From an uncultured Flavobacteriaceae bacterium (lineage in GTDB: Bacteria; Bacteroidota; Bacteroidia; Flavobacteriales; Flavobacteriaceae), in NCBI GenBank assembly GCA_947500575.1, contig CANMSI010000001.1:744001-808000 (forward strand): 64,000 nucleotides of DNA. The letters run 5' to 3'. Shown here in pieces: positions 8,141 to 16,377 of the stretch. Position numbers and translations under genes: made by a program. The notes under the pieces are model-generated. The model made no database searches. It was given only the letters and a program-made list of their open reading frames with translations, and was not told the origin of the DNA. Within the stretch, counting starts at the first letter, position 1; every line of letters begins with the position of its first letter.

Positions 8141-8174
8141 GGTAGGGTATCTCTAAGGTAAGTTGTTATAGATA
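8141..8174 (+). promoter_or_regulatory. Copy 2 of GGTAGGGTAT element, between sigma and anti-sigma genes
   Basis: GGTAGGGTAT at 8141-8150 is identical to the 10-mer at 7473-7482 (minus strand), and TTGTTATA at 8163-8170 matches TTGTTTTA there at the same spacing. The element ends about 18 bp before the FecR-like ATG (8192). It is probably a sigma-dependent promoter giving extra anti-sigma and receptor transcription. An RNA-level element is an alternative. Confidence 0.55.
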
Positions 8175-8191
8175 TGTAAAGGCTAGAAATC

Positions 8192-9094
8192 ATGGAAGAC
8201 AATTATTTAGCTAAATGGCTCAACAATGAGCTTTCTGAAGAAGAACTCGCGGTATTTAAAAAGACCGATGAGTATGCTTCTTATGTGAAGATATTAAAGG
8301 CTTCTGACAACTTAGTTGCTCCAGAATATGATATGGAGCAGGCATTAGAAGACCTTAGAAATAAACGTACATCAAAAGTTATTAAGATGAACCCTGTAAG
8401 GAGGTTAATGCAAGTAGCCGCCGTGGTAGCATTGCTTCTTACAGGTACCTACTTTTACATCAACTCTCTAGGAGAAACCGTTGCTACACAATATGCAGAA
8501 AATAAAGAAGTAGTATTACCAGATGCTTCTGAAGTAATTCTGAATGCAGATTCTGAGATTAGCTACAATGATAAAGGTTGGGACGAGAAAAGGAATGTTT
8601 CTTTGGAAGGAGAAGCTTTCTTTAGAGTAGCGAAAGGAAAGAAATTTACTGTAACTACAGATCTTGGAGAAATCCAGGTATTGGGTACTCAATTCAATGT
8701 AGAACAAAGAAAAAATTATTTTGAAGTAAGTTGTTTTGAAGGTTTAGTTAGTGTAAGCTACAAAGATCAAGAAATAAAGCTTCCAGCAGGAACATCTTTT
8801 TTGGTAATTAATAATAAGATTATAAATGCGGAGAGCCCAACTACAGCAGAACCTTCTTGGATGCATAACGAAAGTAGCTTTAAAAGTATACCCCTTACCT
8901 ATGTACTAGATGAATTGCAAAGGCAATATAATTTAGAAGTAAATACCAAGGGAATTGATATAAATCTGCTATTTACCGGTTCTTTTAGCAATACCGATTT
9001 AGATGTAGCCTTACGCAGTATTAGTGCATCCTCTAAAATAAAGTTTAAATTAGAGGAGAACAAAGTGCTATTCTATGCCGAAAACGCACCTTAA
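8192..9094 (+). CDS. FecR-like anti-sigma factor
   Basis: A 300-residue inner-membrane regulator. The cytoplasmic N-terminus (about 1-70) would hold the ECF sigma. One transmembrane helix lies at about 73-91 (MQVAAVVALLLTGTYFYI). The periplasmic part begins with the FecR fold (DASEVILNADSEISY, GEAFFRV, VLGTQFNV, ASCFEGLVSV-like strands at 125-220). The last 80 residues resemble the STN-like C-terminal domain common in Bacteroidota FecR proteins (FKSIPLTYVLDELQRQYNLEV). It is expected to sense the substrate-loaded TonB receptor and release the sigma factor. Its 3' end overlaps the receptor gene by 20 bp, indicating coupled translation. Confidence 0.93.
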   Translation: MEDNYLAKWLNNELSEEELAVFKKTDEYASYVKILKASDNLVAPEYDMEQALEDLRNKRTSKVIKMNPVRRLMQVAAVVALLLTGTYFYINSLGETVATQYAENKEVVLPDASEVILNADSEISYNDKGWDEKRNVSLEGEAFFRVAKGKKFTVTTDLGEIQVLGTQFNVEQRKNYFEVSCFEGLVSVSYKDQEIKLPAGTSFLVINNKIINAESPTTAEPSWMHNESSFKSIPLTYVLDELQRQYNLEVNTKGIDINLLFTGSFSNTDLDVALRSISASSKIKFKLEENKVLFYAENAP

Positions 9095-11633
9095 ACACAT
9101 TCGACTTTTCTATTTGGTGTTCATTTTTGCTCTGAACATTGGTACATCTCAAGAAACGACCACCTCTCAAATAGATCTGATCCCATACCTTCAACAACTG
9201 GAAAAACAATTTAATATTAAGTTTTCCTATGTAGATGAAGATTTGAACACCCTAAAAGTTATCCTTTCTAAGCATACGAATTTAAACGCTATACTAGAGG
9301 ATATTAAAGATCAGACACTGCTTAAAATAGAAAAGCTGAATGAACGGTATTATACACTTACCAAGACTAGCACTGTAGATATTTGTGCAAAAGTGCTTGA
9401 TAATTTCGCAAACAATACCATTGCGGGTGCTACCATTGAGGTAATGGGAAGTTCCATTGCAATTACTACAGACATAGATGGTCACTTCTACTTGGAAAAC
9501 ATACCAAGAAAAGCAAATATTCGTATTCGTCATATAGGTTTTAAGACGCAATTTGTTCTTGCACAAGAATTGGCAAATACCGATCCTTGTAGTACTATTT
9601 TAATGGCTCAAAACTATCAAGAGCTTGAAGAGGTGGTAGTCTATAAATTTCTTACTACAGGATTAAGCAAACAGTTAGACGCTAGCATTCTTTTAAACAC
9701 CTCCGAGTTTGGTATTTTACCAGGCTTAATAGAACCCGATGTATTACAGACCGTACAGGCCTTACCCGGAATTAAAAGTACAGACGAAACGGTATCTGAT
9801 ATCAATATACGGGGTGGCACCAATGATCAGAACCTGATTCTCTGGGACGATATAAAAATGTATCAATCTGGGCATTTCTTCGGGCTTATTTCTGCTTTTA
9901 ACCCATATCTAATTGATAATGTAACCATTATAAAAAACGGCACCAGCGCAGCCTATGGAGATGGTGTAAGTAGTGTTATTAGCATGCAAACAAATAACGA
10001 CCTTGAAGACCGCTTTTATGGAGGTGCAGGTTTTAACCTAATAAGTGCAGATGTGTACGGGCAAATACCCATCAGAGACAAGCTTGCTTTACAATTCTCT
10101 GCCCGCCGTTCGGGCACCGACTTCTTTAACACACCCACTTATAATTCCTTTTTTGATCGTGTTTTTCAGGATAGTGAGGTAGAAGAAAACGACCCTTCTG
10201 TAGATAATAATATTCTTAGAGAAGAACGTTTCTTTTTTTATGATCTAACCGGCAAAGTGTTGTATGATTTTAATGAGAACCATAAAGTACGGCTGAGCCT
10301 TATTCATATGAATAACAATCTAGATTACTCCGAAAGTGTGGCCACAAGTGGGAGAACTTCCCAAAGTAATTTAAAGCAAACAAACTTGTCTTTTGGTGGG
10401 AGCTTAGAAAGTACATGGAACCCATCTTTTAGTTCTAAAATAAATTATTACTATACCCGATACAATTTAGACTCCAGAAGCATTTTTCCAAATAACAACC
10501 AGCAGCTTTCCCAAACAAATAGAGTAGAAGAAACGGGTCTAAAGATATATACTAACTATCAATTTTCTGATGAGCTTTCGCTTCAAACAGGATATCAATT
10601 TAATGAGACCGGGATTCTTAATTTCACCAGTGTTTCCTTGCCACCCTTTACCAGTGATGTTAAAGGAGTTATTAGAACCCATGCGGTATTCTCCGAAATA
10701 GGATATGAGTCTCCCAATAAAAAAATGCAAGCAAGGGCTGGAATGCGCCTTAATTACATAGAGAATTTGGGTACTTTTTCAAAGATCATTGCCGAACCAC
10801 GGGTTAATTTTAATTATGTACTTAGCCCATATTTTAAAATAGAAGTGTTGGGGGAGTTTAAAAGTCAGACCACCAATCAGGTAATAGACTTAGAACAGAA
10901 TTTTTTAGGTATTGAAAAAAGAAGATGGATTATATCCGATGATGAAACCCTTCCGATAACTACTAGCAAGCAAGGTTCAATTGGATTAAACTATGATCAG
11001 AATAACCTGTATGTAGGACTTGAAGGTTTCTACAAAGAAGTGCAAGGCGTGAGTATTAATACCCAAGGTTTCCAAAACCAAAATCAATTTGGCAATGAAA
11101 TTGGATCCTATGATATTAAAGGAATTGAATTTTTGATTAATAAAAAAAGTGCCTTGTGGAGTACCTGGTTAAGCTATGCTTTTAATGTAAACGATTATAC
11201 TTTTGAAAATCTGAATCCTAGTAGCTTTCCCAATAATTTGGATATCACCCACACCCTTACTTTTGCAGGCACCTATACCTATAAAAAGTTAAAACTTGGT
11301 ATTGGTTTGAACTATAGAACCGGGAAACCCTTTACAGAACCACAAGAAGGTACGAATGCTATAAACACCTCTGAATTCCCATTTACCATTAACTATCAAA
11401 ACGCAAATAGCAGTCGGTTGCCAGAATATATTAGAGCTGATGCTTCTGCTACTTATACTTTTGCATTAAGTCCAAATATAAAGGCTACTGCAGGAGCGTC
11501 CATATTGAATTTTACGGATAGAAAAAACATCCTCAACACCTATTACAGATTAAACAGTGAAGATAGAATAGAAACCGTGCAAAGTGTTTCTTTGGGCCTT
11601 ACCCCCAATCTAAGTTTTAGGGTTCAATTTTAG
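9075..11633 (+). CDS. STN-type TonB-dependent outer-membrane receptor (FecA-like)
   Basis: An 852-residue receptor with signal peptide (about 1-25). An STN signalling domain (about 33-98, IPYLQQLEKQFNIKFSYVDE) contacts the FecR partner. A carboxypeptidase-regulatory-like beta sandwich follows (about 101-180, ATIEVMGSSIAITTDIDGHFYL), then a TonB-box-like EEVVVY near 186. The plug (about 205-310) contains DINIRGGTNDQNLILWDDIKMY, and the rest is a beta-barrel ending in aromatic Phe (FRVQF). It imports an unknown ligand powered by TonB and signals to the adjacent sigma/anti-sigma pair. No SusD follows, so the ligand is not necessarily a glycan. Its last 17 bp overlap the convergent peptidase gene. 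Confidence 0.92.
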   Translation: MPKTHLKHIRLFYLVFIFALNIGTSQETTTSQIDLIPYLQQLEKQFNIKFSYVDEDLNTLKVILSKHTNLNAILEDIKDQTLLKIEKLNERYYTLTKTSTVDICAKVLDNFANNTIAGATIEVMGSSIAITTDIDGHFYLENIPRKANIRIRHIGFKTQFVLAQELANTDPCSTILMAQNYQELEEVVVYKFLTTGLSKQLDASILLNTSEFGILPGLIEPDVLQTVQALPGIKSTDETVSDINIRGGTNDQNLILWDDIKMYQSGHFFGLISAFNPYLIDNVTIIKNGTSAAYGDGVSSVISMQTNNDLEDRFYGGAGFNLISADVYGQIPIRDKLALQFSARRSGTDFFNTPTYNSFFDRVFQDSEVEENDPSVDNNILREERFFFYDLTGKVLYDFNENHKVRLSLIHMNNNLDYSESVATSGRTSQSNLKQTNLSFGGSLESTWNPSFSSKINYYYTRYNLDSRSIFPNNNQQLSQTNRVEETGLKIYTNYQFSDELSLQTGYQFNETGILNFTSVSLPPFTSDVKGVIRTHAVFSEIGYESPNKKMQARAGMRLNYIENLGTFSKIIAEPRVNFNYVLSPYFKIEVLGEFKSQTTNQVIDLEQNFLGIEKRRWIISDDETLPITTSKQGSIGLNYDQNNLYVGLEGFYKEVQGVSINTQGFQNQNQFGNEIGSYDIKGIEFLINKKSALWSTWLSYAFNVNDYTFENLNPSSFPNNLDITHTLTFAGTYTYKKLKLGIGLNYRTGKPFTEPQEGTNAINTSEFPFTINYQNANSSRLPEYIRADASATYTFALSPNIKATAGASILNFTDRKNILNTYYRLNSEDRIETVQSVSLGLTPNLSFRVQF

Positions 11634-12450
11634 GCATATGGTAATAATCCATATTCAACATCTTTTTTAGGGTCTTGTATAGCTCTGGGAATTTTTCTCT
11701 AAAGGTAGCAGGAGTCTCTACAAAATTCTCAATAATAACGGCAAAAAACTCGTGCATATTGGTTTTTCCGTACTCCCTAAAATAGCCCGTTTCGTCCATT
11801 CTAGACCAAAACGCATCACTTTCAAAAAAGCTTTTCAATCTGCGCATACCATTCCTAAAAAACCAAGTGCGTAATCCAAATTTACTTTCCAAATTAAAGC
11901 TCAGCGCATGGGCAAATTCATGGACTGCCAAGTTTATGTTGTCGTTAGGAATTCTAAACCCTTTTCGCAAATGATTGGCTGCAAAAATGAGGGTTTTCTG
12001 ATCTCGATTGTACTCGCCATAGTGATTGAGCCTAGTAAAGGCAGAATGGTATTCTTTGGGATAGATAATGATCTTTTTAACAGAAAGTATTAAAAAGTCG
12101 TACATCCCTAAAGTGAGCATAACGGCAGTTGCGCTAAGCAATAGTATAATTTCCTCCCTCCCTTCAACATCCTCATGAAATACAATGGTTTTTCGATGTC
12201 GAAAACGCACCACCCTGCGCTTAAACTTCTTTTGCATCTTGTCTGATAGCCCTCTATAAAAAGGAAGGTGAAAATTTATAACCTCTTCTTCCTTTTCAGT
12301 AAGCGATGGAATCCTAAGAAAGGGGTTTAAGAAAAACAGATCTAATGCGTAATAAATGAGGTACAAAAAATAACCAAAAACACATAAGAGCACCCCCAAC
12401 ATGATCATATATTCTAAAGTTCCCATGTCTTCGGATGCAAGTAAGAACAC
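11617..12450 (-). CDS. MtfA-like zinc-dependent peptidase (M90 family)
   Basis: A 277-residue protein with a transmembrane helix at about 15-37 and a gluzincin core. The motif AVHEFAHALSF supplies His177, Glu178 and His181, and NMHEFFAVIIENF near residue 231 may supply a third ligand, Glu234. This matches the Peptidase_M90 family whose E. coli member MtfA binds Mlc and affects glucose uptake. Here the partner is unknown, and the membrane-anchored N-terminus differs from E. coli MtfA. It is the downstream gene of argS (12-bp gap), so the two are probably co-transcribed. The 3' end overlaps the convergent TonB receptor. Confidence 0.85.
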   Translation of the reverse strand: MFLLASEDMGTLEYMIMLGVLLCVFGYFLYLIYYALDLFFLNPFLRIPSLTEKEEEVINFHLPFYRGLSDKMQKKFKRRVVRFRHRKTIVFHEDVEGREEIILLLSATAVMLTLGMYDFLILSVKKIIIYPKEYHSAFTRLNHYGEYNRDQKTLIFAANHLRKGFRIPNDNINLAVHEFAHALSFNLESKFGLRTWFFRNGMRRLKSFFESDAFWSRMDETGYFREYGKTNMHEFFAVIIENFVETPATFREKFPELYKTLKKMLNMDYYHMPKIEP

Positions 12451-12462
12451 TATTTATAGATT

Positions 12463-14250
12463 TTACATTCGTTCTGGCACATGAATCCCTAAAAGAAGCA
12501 AAGCCGACTGTATAACTTCCCCCACTTTTTTAGACAATTGTACTCTAAATACCTTCTTTTCTTCATTTGTTTCTCCAAGGATAGAAACATTTTGATAGAA
12601 AGAATTAAACTCTTTTACCAAATCATAAGTATAATTGGCAATTAATGCAGGGCTATGATTGGTAGCTGCTTGCTGAATGGTCTCAGGAAAAAGCTGTATT
12701 TGCTTAATGAGTTCCTTTTCCTTTCCATGCAAAGGCGCAATAGTATCATTTACTGTCTTGGGAATGCGAACATTGGTAGTTGCTGCTTTTCGCAAAATTG
12801 ATTGAATTCTAGCATAGGTATATTGAATAAAAGGTCCTGTATTTCCTTGAAAGTCTACCGATTCTTCAGGATTAAAAAGAATACGTTTTTTAGGATCCAC
12901 TTTTAAAATATAATATTTTAAGGCACCTAAGCCAATCATATTATATAAGTCTTGTTTTTCTTCTTCAGAATAGCCTTCTAATTTCCCTAACTCATTGGAA
13001 ATTTTTTCCGCAGTAGCAGTCATCTCCATCATTAAATCATCCGCATCAACCACGGTTCCCTCTCTACTCTTCATTTTACCACTGGGCAAGTCGACCATCC
13101 CATAACTGAGATGGTTCAGATTTTCTGCCCAAGCAAAACCTAATTTTTTTAAGATCAGAAAAAGTACTTTAAAATGGTAATCCTGTTCATTTCCAACGGT
13201 GTACACCATACCACTAATATCTGGGTAATCCTTTACACGTTGTATAGCTGTTCCAAAATCCTGTGTCATATAGACAGATGTCCCATCTGAACGCAATACT
13301 ATTTTTTCATCCAGACCATCCTCAGTGAGGTCTATCCAAACACTGCCATCTTCCTTTTCGAAGAATACACCTCTTTTTAGTCCATCGGCAACCACATCCT
13401 TTCCAAGTAAGTAGGTATTGCTTTCATAATACAGCTTATCAAAATTGACTCCTAAATTTTTATAGGTAATATCAAAACCATCATATACCCAAGTATTCAT
13501 TTTTTTCCACAAGGCAACTACTTTTTCATCACCTGCCTCCCACTTTCGCAACATCTCTTGCGCTTCTAGGAGAATAGGGGCTTTCTTTTCTGCTTCTTTT
13601 TGATCTACCCCATTAGCCACCAAAGTAGCAATTTCTGCTTTGTACATTTGATCAAAGGCTACATAGTAGTTTCCTACCAATTTATCTCCTTTCAAGATAT
13701 CTGTTGGCTCCTCCTCTTTTCCTTCTTTTACGTATGCCAACATACTTTTACAAATATGAATCCCTCGATCATTAATAATTTGGGTCTTATATACTTTCTT
13801 CCCAGAGGCTTTTAAGATTTCTGCCACAGAGTATCCCAAGAGATTATTTCTAATATGCCCAAGATGCAAAGGTTTGTTTGTGTTGGGAGAAGAATACTCT
13901 ACCATAATAGCATCTGTATCTGAAGGAACTACATATCCGAAGTTGGACGTGGCTAGGGTGGACTCAAAAAAATCTAAGTAAAATGCATCAGTAAGCACCA
14001 CATTTAAAAAACCTTTAACCACATTGAAATCGACCACTTCCGCAACCTCTCTCTTTAAATAGCTTCCTATTTGTTCTCCTATAACTGCAGGGTTTCCTTT
14101 GATATGGCGAAGCATTGGAAAGACCACTACGGTAATATCACCCTCGAAATCTTTTCGCGTAGGTTGAAATTCTACTTCGGGTAAGGACACACTAAAAATA
14201 GAAGTGACTGCTTCTTTTACTTTGGTTGATAGAACCTCCTGAATATTCAT
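12463..14250 (-). CDS. argS: Arginyl-tRNA synthetase
   Basis: A class I aminoacyl-tRNA synthetase charging tRNA-Arg in the cytoplasm. The 595 residues comprise an N-terminal additional domain (about 1-115), a Rossmann catalytic core with the HIGH-type motif PLHLGHIRNN (near 130), the KMSKS-equivalent SGKMKSREGT (near 390), and a C-terminal anticodon-binding helical domain ending LLLLGIHVPERM, which is typical of ArgRS. On the minus strand TAGTTTTG sits 23 bp upstream of the ATG (14273-14280) and fits the -7 consensus. Confidence 0.98.
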   Translation of the reverse strand: MNIQEVLSTKVKEAVTSIFSVSLPEVEFQPTRKDFEGDITVVVFPMLRHIKGNPAVIGEQIGSYLKREVAEVVDFNVVKGFLNVVLTDAFYLDFFESTLATSNFGYVVPSDTDAIMVEYSSPNTNKPLHLGHIRNNLLGYSVAEILKASGKKVYKTQIINDRGIHICKSMLAYVKEGKEEEPTDILKGDKLVGNYYVAFDQMYKAEIATLVANGVDQKEAEKKAPILLEAQEMLRKWEAGDEKVVALWKKMNTWVYDGFDITYKNLGVNFDKLYYESNTYLLGKDVVADGLKRGVFFEKEDGSVWIDLTEDGLDEKIVLRSDGTSVYMTQDFGTAIQRVKDYPDISGMVYTVGNEQDYHFKVLFLILKKLGFAWAENLNHLSYGMVDLPSGKMKSREGTVVDADDLMMEMTATAEKISNELGKLEGYSEEEKQDLYNMIGLGALKYYILKVDPKKRILFNPEESVDFQGNTGPFIQYTYARIQSILRKAATTNVRIPKTVNDTIAPLHGKEKELIKQIQLFPETIQQAATNHSPALIANYTYDLVKEFNSFYQNVSILGETNEEKKVFRVQLSKKVGEVIQSALLLLGIHVPERM

Positions 14251-14370
14251 TGCTACAAGCTATTTAAGGGAGCAAAACTACGCATTTTAGAGAAACTAAT
14301 TTCTGAAAACCACTGAGGAAACCAAGGAATTGACCTCATTTTCTTTAACTTTAATAAAAACATTGGATAA

Positions 14371-14796
14371 ATGCTCGTAAACGTTTCTTATAACAACAAA
14401 GAAATTACTCGTAAGGTCGATAACGAAGTTGGAAAACCTTTTACGCTTAAGGAGCGTTTTGCCATGAAGGGTATTGGTTCTCCAAAATTATATATTAAGG
14501 AAACAAGTGTTGAAATTGCCAATTTGCTACTCTTAGACAATAATTTAGACTCCTGTAACATTGAAATGCGTCCAAAAGGAATCATCATTCGATTTCGCTC
14601 ACTATTAGAGACCTATGCCCTTGTAATTCCATATTATAAACTAAGCGTGTATAAAGGTGATCTTGGAATATATTCGGTGTTCAAAGATCATCATTTTATA
14701 AAAGTAAAATCAGACACCAAAGCCATCCAGAAGTTCTTTCGAAAGTTCTTAGATTATAAGGCAGATAATGCCCCAACTTCTATTGAAGACCTTTAA
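14371..14796 (+). CDS. Uncharacterised conserved cytoplasmic protein, 141 residues
   Basis: No signal peptide or membrane segment. The sequence alternates charged and hydrophobic residues as in a small alpha/beta or beta-rich fold (MLVNVSYNNKEITRK, then ETYALVIPYYKLSVYKGDLGIYSVFKDHHFIKV), with a basic C-terminal helix (KAIQKFFRKFLDYK). I do not recognise the family; a PH-like or small-molecule-binding fold is possible. It starts 120 bp from divergent argS and is followed after 16 bp by an NAD(P)-binding epimerase-like gene on the same strand, so the two are likely one transcript. Confidence 0.75.
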   Translation: MLVNVSYNNKEITRKVDNEVGKPFTLKERFAMKGIGSPKLYIKETSVEIANLLLLDNNLDSCNIEMRPKGIIIRFRSLLETYALVIPYYKLSVYKGDLGIYSVFKDHHFIKVKSDTKAIQKFFRKFLDYKADNAPTSIEDL

Positions 14797-14812
14797 AAAA
14801 TCCAGTAAATAA

Positions 14813-16237
14813 ATGAAGATATTAGTTACAGGTGCAAATGGGTATATTGGAATGCGATTGCTTCCTCAACTTCTAGAATTAGGGCACGAAATTGTGTGCG
14901 CCGTTCGTGATGCAGACCGACTCTCGGTTCATAAAGACATTCGTTCTCAAATAACCGTTATTGAAATTAATTTTTTAGAACCAGTAGTCCCTGGAAAACT
15001 ACCTAAGGATATCCAGGTTGCGTATTTCTTAATTCATTCCATGAGCACCTCTACCAAGGACTTTGATGCACAAGAAGCCATTACTGCACATCATTTCAAT
15101 GCCTATTTAAAAAATACTATTGCAGAGCAAGTAATCTACCTGAGTGGAATTGTGAATGATAAAAACCTTTCCAAACATCTATGGTCCCGTAAAAATGTAG
15201 AAGAAATTTTATATCAGGGAGATTTTAACCTCACCGTTTTAAGAGCTGGGATTATTGTAGGATCTGGTAGCTCTTCTTTTGAAATTATAAGAGATCTATG
15301 TGAAAAATTACCTTTTATGATTACCCCTAAATGGGTGCTTACCAAAACCCAGCCAATTGCCATTAGAGATGTTATCTTGTTTTTAACCGGAGTCCTAAAC
15401 AATAGAAATACGTATAATGATTCATTTGATATTGCTGGTCCCAATGTGCTTACTTATAAGGAAATGTTGCATGAATATGCAAAAGCCAGAGGCTTCCGGA
15501 ACTGGATTCTAACGGTTCCCATAATGACTCCTAAAATTTCTTCTTATTGGCTATATTTTATTACCTCAACTTCTTATAAACTTGCTTTAAACCTAGTTGA
15601 TAGTATGAAAATGGAGGTTATTGCCAGAGATACGCGCTTGCAAGATTTATTAAAAATTCAACCACATACCTACCAAGAAGCCATAGCAATGGCCTTCAAA
15701 AAAATAGCACAAAACCAGGTAATAAGTAGCTGGAAAGACAGTATGGTTAGTGGACGGTTTAGAGCAGATCTAGAGCAGTATATTCAAGTTCCTAAGTTTG
15801 GTGTTCTAACCGATAAACAAACACTAAAAGTAACCGATAAAGATGCGGTTCTTAAGAATATCTGGAAAATCGGCGGGGAAAACGGATGGTATTATGGGGA
15901 TTGGCTCTGGAGAATTAGAGGATTTCTAGACAAACTCATTGGTGGTGTAGGGTTACGAAGAGGGCGTACCCACCCAGATAAGTTGTACCCAGGCGATGCG
16001 TTGGATTTTTGGAGGGTACTGTTGGCCGACAAAGAAAAAAAACGCTTATTACTGTTTGCTGAAATGCGGCTGCCAGGGGAAGCATGGCTCGAATTTAGAA
16101 TAGATGAAAATAATACACTTCATCAAACCGCTACATTTAGACCCAAAGGATTATCTGGTAGGTTGTATTGGTACAGTGTTGTACCCTTTCACTATTTTAT
16201 TTTTGGCGGGATGATTCGTGGTATTGCCAAAACATAA
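14813..16237 (+). CDS. NAD(P)-binding epimerase-like protein with C-terminal DUF2867-type domain
   Basis: A 474-residue protein. The N-terminal 300 residues form an atypical/extended short-chain dehydrogenase-like Rossmann domain with TGANGYIGMRLLPQL (GxxGxxG at residues 7-14), a CAVRDADRL segment after beta-2, and VIYLSGIVND, which resembles the NmrA/complex-I-associated branch rather than a classical YxxxK dehydrogenase. The last 150 residues (from about WKIGGENGWYYGDWLWRIRG) resemble the DUF2867 lipid- or ligand-binding domain often fused to such proteins. Substrate unknown. Probably co-transcribed with the preceding small gene. Confidence 0.85.
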   Translation: MKILVTGANGYIGMRLLPQLLELGHEIVCAVRDADRLSVHKDIRSQITVIEINFLEPVVPGKLPKDIQVAYFLIHSMSTSTKDFDAQEAITAHHFNAYLKNTIAEQVIYLSGIVNDKNLSKHLWSRKNVEEILYQGDFNLTVLRAGIIVGSGSSSFEIIRDLCEKLPFMITPKWVLTKTQPIAIRDVILFLTGVLNNRNTYNDSFDIAGPNVLTYKEMLHEYAKARGFRNWILTVPIMTPKISSYWLYFITSTSYKLALNLVDSMKMEVIARDTRLQDLLKIQPHTYQEAIAMAFKKIAQNQVISSWKDSMVSGRFRADLEQYIQVPKFGVLTDKQTLKVTDKDAVLKNIWKIGGENGWYYGDWLWRIRGFLDKLIGGVGLRRGRTHPDKLYPGDALDFWRVLLADKEKKRLLLFAEMRLPGEAWLEFRIDENNTLHQTATFRPKGLSGRLYWYSVVPFHYFIFGGMIRGIAKT

Positions 16238-16377
16238 ACTATTGTTAATCTGTAGCATAACGTCTGGATAATCGTCTTATAAAGAGTTGCTTTGAACATA
16301 TTTAAAGCATCAGGCAACTATTATGCATTAGGCTTCGTCTTAATTCATAGAACATATTTATAAAGACATTATTGAAC

